NCBI GenBank assembly: GCA_017477505.1
Contig: JAFUVQ010000055.1
Span: 1-54,934 of the forward strand
From: Eubacterium sp.
GTDB taxonomy: Bacteria > Bacillota > Clostridia > Lachnospirales > Lachnospiraceae
DNA: 54,934 bases
Direction: 5' to 3'
Numbering within the stretch: position 1 is the first letter of the stretch; each line of letters begins with the position of its first letter. The notes under the pieces are model-generated. The model saw only the letters and a program-made list of their open reading frames with translations. It was not told where the DNA came from and ran no database searches. A program made the position numbers and the translations under genes. This document shows, piece after piece, positions 50,710 through 54,934 of the stretch.

Positions 50710-53700
50710 TTACCCTACGTTTTCTATTTCGTAATTAATAGTACAGATATCACCTTCAATCTCTTTCCATTTAGAGATTATCCTATCGGCGACGTCACTT
50801 TCGACGTCGCCGGTAATTTTTGTGAGGAGTACAAAGAAGGATGAGGAGTAGATGCTCACAACATCGTTCTTTTTAAGATTCACTATAAGTTGCTCTTCAA
50901 ACTTATCTTTGATCTCGTCTGAGACATTATCCCCGTTCTTATCCTTGAGTATAAAACGTATAATGCCTGAACGGGATTCATTTACCTTATCACTTCTGTT
51001 AATGTACTTGTAGAGTACCTGGAACCGGTCAAAGTTTACAGAGTATGCTCCTTTGCCCTCATTTCTTTCACCGATTATCTTCTTGATCTTGGAAAGGTTA
51101 TTGTTATCCTTTCCTTCTGCATCCAGATCTTTTCCTTCAGCCCGTTTCTGATAGAAGGCATAGCCATGCTTTCCGTTCTGTTTTACGATGTACAGGGCCT
51201 TGTCGGCAAGACGGAAGAGCTGGTCAAAATCATTTCCCTCTGTAGGTACACGTACCGCACCGATACTTGTTCCGAGAGGGATATTCATATCCTCGCCCAT
51301 ATATTCTTTCGCGGATTTCACTATCTCTTTATTCATGAATTTTGTGAATTCATCAATTTCCGCTTCATCCATAGTATTCTTCAGAAATCCTATGAATTCG
51401 TCACCACCCATACGACCGACGATGTCGCCTTCCTTGGATGCCTCGTTTAAGAGCTCAGCAAAACGGATGAGAATGCGGTCGCCCATGTCGTGTCCGTAGA
51501 GGTCATTGACCAGCTTGAAGCTGTCCAGGTCGATCATAAGCAGACAGCCGGTCTCTTCTTTACATGCGGCTTTAAGAGCTCTGGTTGAACCGGCCTTGTT
51601 GAGGATTCCTGTCATAGGGTCGGTATAGATTTCCTTTCTCATACCTCTGATGTTAGAGGTTCTTCTGTTAAATGAAACGAATAGCCATATGATATAAAAA
51701 ACAGCGCAGAAGAGTACGAAGAAAAGATATATGATGAAGTATGGCTTTTCATACATCATAGCTTCCTTCTCTATACGTTCAACAGCTTCCTTCATGATCT
51801 TGCCGGTGTTCTCATCTATTACCTGTATGTGAAGCTTGTATTCACCGTATGGAAGATCCGTGAAGGTAAGGGGCGTTATATCGCTCTGATAGCAGTGTAT
51901 ACCATCATCGTAGAAGTTTCCGCCGCCTTCAAGGTAATAGTAAACAAGCGGATTTGAAAGTGAATAATTGTTTATGGCAATGTTGAACATGATACGTCCC
52001 GAGTACGGAGGGATGTGCCATATTCCATCGCTGTTTCTCTCTGCGGGGTAACCGCCTATTTCTATATTCTTAAGCTGGAGGTAATAGTCCTTTCCCGATA
52101 CATCATAGCTGCTTGTGGAGATTCTTCTTACACCGTCAATGCAGCAGAGGTAGAGATACTCATCATCTGAGGAGTTCCAGGAGTTGGCTGTAAATGTAGT
52201 GTTGAGACCCCAGTTCTTGTTGAGTATCTTATATGTATCAATCTTATCATTTACCAATGCGTCTTCACTGACGACGAAAAGACCTGCACTTGAGGTTACC
52301 CAGCAGGTATCGTCATCCATGATCTGAATGTCATAATTATTGGAATACGGGAAGCTGCTTATCATATTGATCCTGTTGCCGTCATCGAGATAGACAGCAT
52401 TACTTGTGATATACAGGTAACCCTTTTTACATTTGACAATGCGGAGAACAACTGCAGAATCAAGTCCTTCATCCGCACCTATATGACCGACAACCGTATC
52501 ATCTCTGATGATGTAGATCCCGTCGCCGTCGGATGCGGCCAGGATAGAGCCGTCATCACGTTCCATAACGGAGAGGATGTACTGATTGTTCATACCGTTT
52601 TCATTATTGATCTTCGCATCGAAACGATTGTTTTTCAGAAATGTAAGGCCGTCGTTGCCGGCTATAAGCATTCTTCCATCCGAGAGTTCAGTAGCAGACC
52701 TTACTCTTGTGCCTACTTTGGTCAGTACGTCGGAATCAAGGCGTACCAGCTGCTTGGCTGTGTTGATATAGCATATGCCGTCACCGCCGTAGCTGCTTAT
52801 CCAGATATTTCCCTTGCTGTCCTTGGAAATCTGTCTGATACGGACATTTTTAAATTCCTGGATAAAGTCATAATTAAGTCTGGTTCCGGTGCTCACATCA
52901 ATGACGTCCAGGGAGTTGTCGCGTCCCACATAGAGAGTGTTATTGTCCAGAAAAACAGCATTGACTATACTGTTTCCGGTATTTGCGCGTCCAGTGATAT
53001 TTTCAAATGGAGTGATGCTGTATTTCATGATCCCGTGTTTGGAGGAAGCAAACCAGATATTACCCTGATTATCTATATAGGCATCGCTTACCGCACCGTC
53101 GAAGCCGCCTACTGACATATCAGTAGCTCTGAAGGTTGTATGGTTCAGAGCAGCGAGACCGTTCTCACAGCAGATATAATAGGACTTATTCTCTCTGCTG
53201 TATTTAATGGCATTGAAAAATGAGAATTTGCCCGTCTTATGGAGTCCTTCCGAAATGAATCTGTTTTCATCCACGTTGAAGTTTTCTATGTAGTTAGAGT
53301 TGGTTCCTACCAGGAGTTCTGTTCCTGAGTATTCAACGCATCTGTAGATAGTTCCATTTTCTTTATCAAATTCTTTTACACCAAGAATCTCATCATTCTT
53401 TGCCATAAAGAGCTTTCCTGAATTTGTAACTCCGGCTATCCTTCCGCCGCCTATATTTGTAAAGCTCTGGGCATAGGAAATGCCTTCCCAGTTGTTGTAT
53501 GTCTTTACGCTGCCGGAAGGTGTGATCTTGGAAACTGAGAGAACCGTACCAACGTAGATATTGCCGATAGAATCCTCACCTATGGCTCTTATGGAATTTG
53601 CATCGAGACCGTTTGAAGTATCATATGACTTAAGTGAATGTGTATGAGTATCATAGCAGAAAATACCGCTGTCATTGGTACCTATCCAGAGATTGCCGAA

Positions 53701-54603
53701 GGAATCCACCTTAAGCACCATAACCGTTTTGATATTGTCTGCGATATCCGCAAGGGCAAACTTGACTCCGTCATAGATATAGAGTCCGGAATAGGTTCCC
53801 ACCCAGATGAATCCGTCAGTGGTCTGAGTTACTGCATTTATCTCTGAAGCGAGAATGCCCGATGAACTGTCATAGAAAACTGTATCATACTCATGGTCAC
53901 CCAGCTCATAAGTAGAGTCAGCGGCACGGCTTACATTTCCCGGAAGAGCTAAGGAAAGTCCGGAGAGAAGGAGAAAGACAGTCATACGGCTTGTGATATT
54001 CGACCATTTCTGTCTTTTCTTCTTAAGATAGATAGTCTGCTCCGCATCAACAAGAAGAATTACGATGAAGCTGGAAACTACTTTGTCAGGGATATCTATG
54101 AAGGCTTCAGCGAGGAAACTGCAGGTGAGCCGGTTTGAAATATAATTTGAGAGGTACATATAGAGAGCATTTCCCCAGTTGTTTATCATGCCTGCGCCGA
54201 GGTAGAAATTAACTGCACAGTTGACAACTGAAGTGAGAATTCCCGTAAGAATAGCGAGAGAAACCACGAAAAGAGCGTCGTCCCTTCTTTCCTTCGGGAA
54301 GAAGACGCCGATGATAAATGAAATGATGACTACGGAAAGGAGTGACAGAAATGTCAGTGGTGTATAGAGCATAAGCAGAAGCGTGGAAACTGTTCCCACT
54401 ATAAGGCCTGCGAGCGGACCGAACTGCACGGATACCACCATGGTGCCTATACTGTCGAGCCAGTACGGCAGATGGAGACCTATAGCAAGAAGGTAGCCTG
54501 TCATATTCAGAATGACACATACTACCATGGTGACGATACTGTATTTAGTAAGTTTAAAAGCAAGCGTGGATATAAGCTGCTGCCTTAACCCCCTCTTGTC
54601 CAT
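50710..54603 (-). CDS. Membrane propeller-sensor diguanylate cyclase with degenerate second GGDEF
   Basis: A 1297-residue protein. Residues 1-200 are about six membrane helices resembling an ECF-type S component (DSIGTMVVSVQFGPLAGLIVG). A signal-like helix follows, then two-component-type beta-propeller repeats (~240-750; GFIWVGTYSGLYIYD, GNLWIGTNDSGIF), a Y_Y_Y domain (~850-930; TFTDLPYGEYKLHIQV), a membrane helix (~945-965) and an intact cyclase motif GRMGGDEF (GGDEF at 1066-1070). The last ~130 residues resemble a second GGDEF domain in which the motif is YSSSFFVLL (from 1252), so catalytically dead. It likely makes c-di-GMP in response to an external ligand. GGAGGGG precedes the ATG. Confidence 0.92.
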   Translation of the reverse strand: MDKRGLRQQLISTLAFKLTKYSIVTMVVCVILNMTGYLLAIGLHLPYWLDSIGTMVVSVQFGPLAGLIVGTVSTLLLMLYTPLTFLSLLSVVIISFIIGVFFPKERRDDALFVVSLAILTGILTSVVNCAVNFYLGAGMINNWGNALYMYLSNYISNRLTCSFLAEAFIDIPDKVVSSFIVILLVDAEQTIYLKKKRQKWSNITSRMTVFLLLSGLSLALPGNVSRAADSTYELGDHEYDTVFYDSSSGILASEINAVTQTTDGFIWVGTYSGLYIYDGVKFALADIADNIKTVMVLKVDSFGNLWIGTNDSGIFCYDTHTHSLKSYDTSNGLDANSIRAIGEDSIGNIYVGTVLSVSKITPSGSVKTYNNWEGISYAQSFTNIGGGRIAGVTNSGKLFMAKNDEILGVKEFDKENGTIYRCVEYSGTELLVGTNSNYIENFNVDENRFISEGLHKTGKFSFFNAIKYSRENKSYYICCENGLAALNHTTFRATDMSVGGFDGAVSDAYIDNQGNIWFASSKHGIMKYSITPFENITGRANTGNSIVNAVFLDNNTLYVGRDNSLDVIDVSTGTRLNYDFIQEFKNVRIRQISKDSKGNIWISSYGGDGICYINTAKQLVRLDSDVLTKVGTRVRSATELSDGRMLIAGNDGLTFLKNNRFDAKINNENGMNNQYILSVMERDDGSILAASDGDGIYIIRDDTVVGHIGADEGLDSAVVLRIVKCKKGYLYITSNAVYLDDGNRINMISSFPYSNNYDIQIMDDDTCWVTSSAGLFVVSEDALVNDKIDTYKILNKNWGLNTTFTANSWNSSDDEYLYLCCIDGVRRISTSSYDVSGKDYYLQLKNIEIGGYPAERNSDGIWHIPPYSGRIMFNIAINNYSLSNPLVYYYLEGGGNFYDDGIHCYQSDITPLTFTDLPYGEYKLHIQVIDENTGKIMKEAVERIEKEAMMYEKPYFIIYLFFVLFCAVFYIIWLFVSFNRRTSNIRGMRKEIYTDPMTGILNKAGSTRALKAACKEETGCLLMIDLDSFKLVNDLYGHDMGDRILIRFAELLNEASKEGDIVGRMGGDEFIGFLKNTMDEAEIDEFTKFMNKEIVKSAKEYMGEDMNIPLGTSIGAVRVPTEGNDFDQLFRLADKALYIVKQNGKHGYAFYQKRAEGKDLDAEGKDNNNLSKIKKIIGERNEGKGAYSVNFDRFQVLYKYINRSDKVNESRSGIIRFILKDKNGDNVSDEIKDKFEEQLIVNLKKNDVVSIYSSSFFVLLTKITGDVESDVADRIISKWKEIEGDICTINYEIENVG

Positions 54604-54661
54604 CAGTTACCCCTCCAAAATGAACATACGCCTGTCGCGAGAGACATGTTTTATGGTTCAT

Positions 54662-54692
54662 ATTATAACATACTAAAATGGCGTATGAACAA
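54662..54692 (-). promoter_or_regulatory. Promoter of the propeller-GGDEF gene
   Basis: On the minus strand TATAAT (54667-54662) has TTGTTC 19 bases upstream (54692-54687), about 60 bases before the start codon. Confidence 0.5.
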
Positions 54693-54800
54693 TGGTTTTT
54701 TGCCTGTCCTGTTATATGCAGGTCATGAATCACACTTCTTGTTTTTGACTTTTTTTTAATGTATATTTAAGGGTGTAGTTTTATCATCTAAACTAGGTAA

Positions 54801-54829
54801 TTGCGAAACTCGCTGCGCGAGTTCCGCAA
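54801..54829 (+). promoter_or_regulatory. Long hairpin, first of two
   Basis: TTGCGAAACTCGC, TGC, GCGAGTTCCGCAA: 13-base arms with a single mismatch, no T-tract. It stands between the divergent GGDEF gene and the gene starting at 54905; the 301-base gap 54604-54904 otherwise holds only the GGDEF promoter. Confidence 0.6.
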
Positions 54830-54848
54830 TCATGATTAGAAACAAGGA

Positions 54849-54874
54849 AGGAATCTGACTATGGTCAGATTCCT
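54849..54874 (+). promoter_or_regulatory. Long hairpin, second of two
   Basis: AGGAATCTGAC, TATG, GTCAGATTCCT: a perfect 11-pair stem with a tetraloop and no T-tract, 30 bases before ATG 54905. With the first hairpin it may form a leader that controls the next gene. Confidence 0.6.
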
Positions 54875-54904
54875 CGGATAATAAATAACTAAAGGAACTA
54901 TTTG

Positions 54905-54934
54905 ATGAAAAAAGAGCGCAATAAAAACACCTAT
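54905..54934 (+). CDS. Start of a gene cut by the window end
   Basis: ATG 54905 follows AAAGGA by normal spacing; the ten visible codons read MKKERNKNTY. Basic N terminus only; no function can be assigned. Confidence 0.5.
   Translation, partial: MKKERNKNTY

Noticed and set aside
52483-53115. 210-codon plus-strand frame opposite the propeller domain
   Set aside because: Shadow of repeated propeller codons; the minus-strand protein has clear domains.

Overview
The window looks like a low-GC Firmicute of the Lachnospiraceae (Butyrivibrio/Roseburia-like). The signs are strong AAAGGAG-type ribosome binding sites, frequent GTG/TTG starts, Cna-B/VaFE surface proteins, an ISLre2 transposase, and a clostridial conjugation gene order. 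The genus is an inference. I recognised no tRNA, rRNA or CRISPR array.

Bases 1 to about 41.4 kb are the interior and right part of an integrative conjugative element (ICE); no tyrosine or large serine integrase lies in the window. Left part (0-9 kb): two Fic proteins, two small membrane proteins, and a 1688-residue VaFE surface protein preceded by a translationally coupled 29-residue ORF. 9-20.5 kb: an XRE regulator, an EcoRI-type adenine methylase overlapping a DUF262-HNH nuclease, a small acidic protein, a RadC/JAB protein, a 1447-residue LPD/ArdC-like polyvalent protein, a TTRAP protein, a DUF3991/Toprim protein and a HipA-like kinase. 20.5-33 kb: relaxosome and type IV secretion genes in the usual Gram-positive order: MobC, relaxase, PcfB, ArdC-N-like protein, a truncated Rpn gene, VirD4, VirB2-like, VirB6-like, PrgI/VirB3, VirB4, and a lysozyme/M23 cell-wall hydrolase.

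33-41.4 kb is accessory cargo: tandem small HTH proteins, zinc-ribbon proteins, a 55-residue AT-hook protein, an AAA ATPase-nuclease, a small serine recombinase and two HipA/CtkA-like kinases. The ATPase and both kinases, otherwise unrelated, carry the same C-terminal segment (KR[KP]S[IV][IV]xHIxEL) at the same distance from the C terminus. I consider this the most interesting signal in the window; it may be a shared delivery or docking tail.

Two repeated non-coding signals run through the ICE: at least five near-identical terminator hairpins (GCAGTTATAAG/CTTATAGCTGC plus a T-tract) placed just before the ribosome binding site of the next gene, and a TTTTTCAGAnAGTnAAAGG motif before genes. 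Neither is seen beyond about 41.4 kb.

An ISLre2 element with a structured leader of about 600 bases occupies about 41.5-43.5 kb. To its right the genes look chromosomal: a hybrid histidine kinase, a 1402-residue acidic protein of unknown function, and, convergent with it, a 1297-residue membrane propeller-GGDEF protein. The last bases hold tandem hairpins and the start of another gene.
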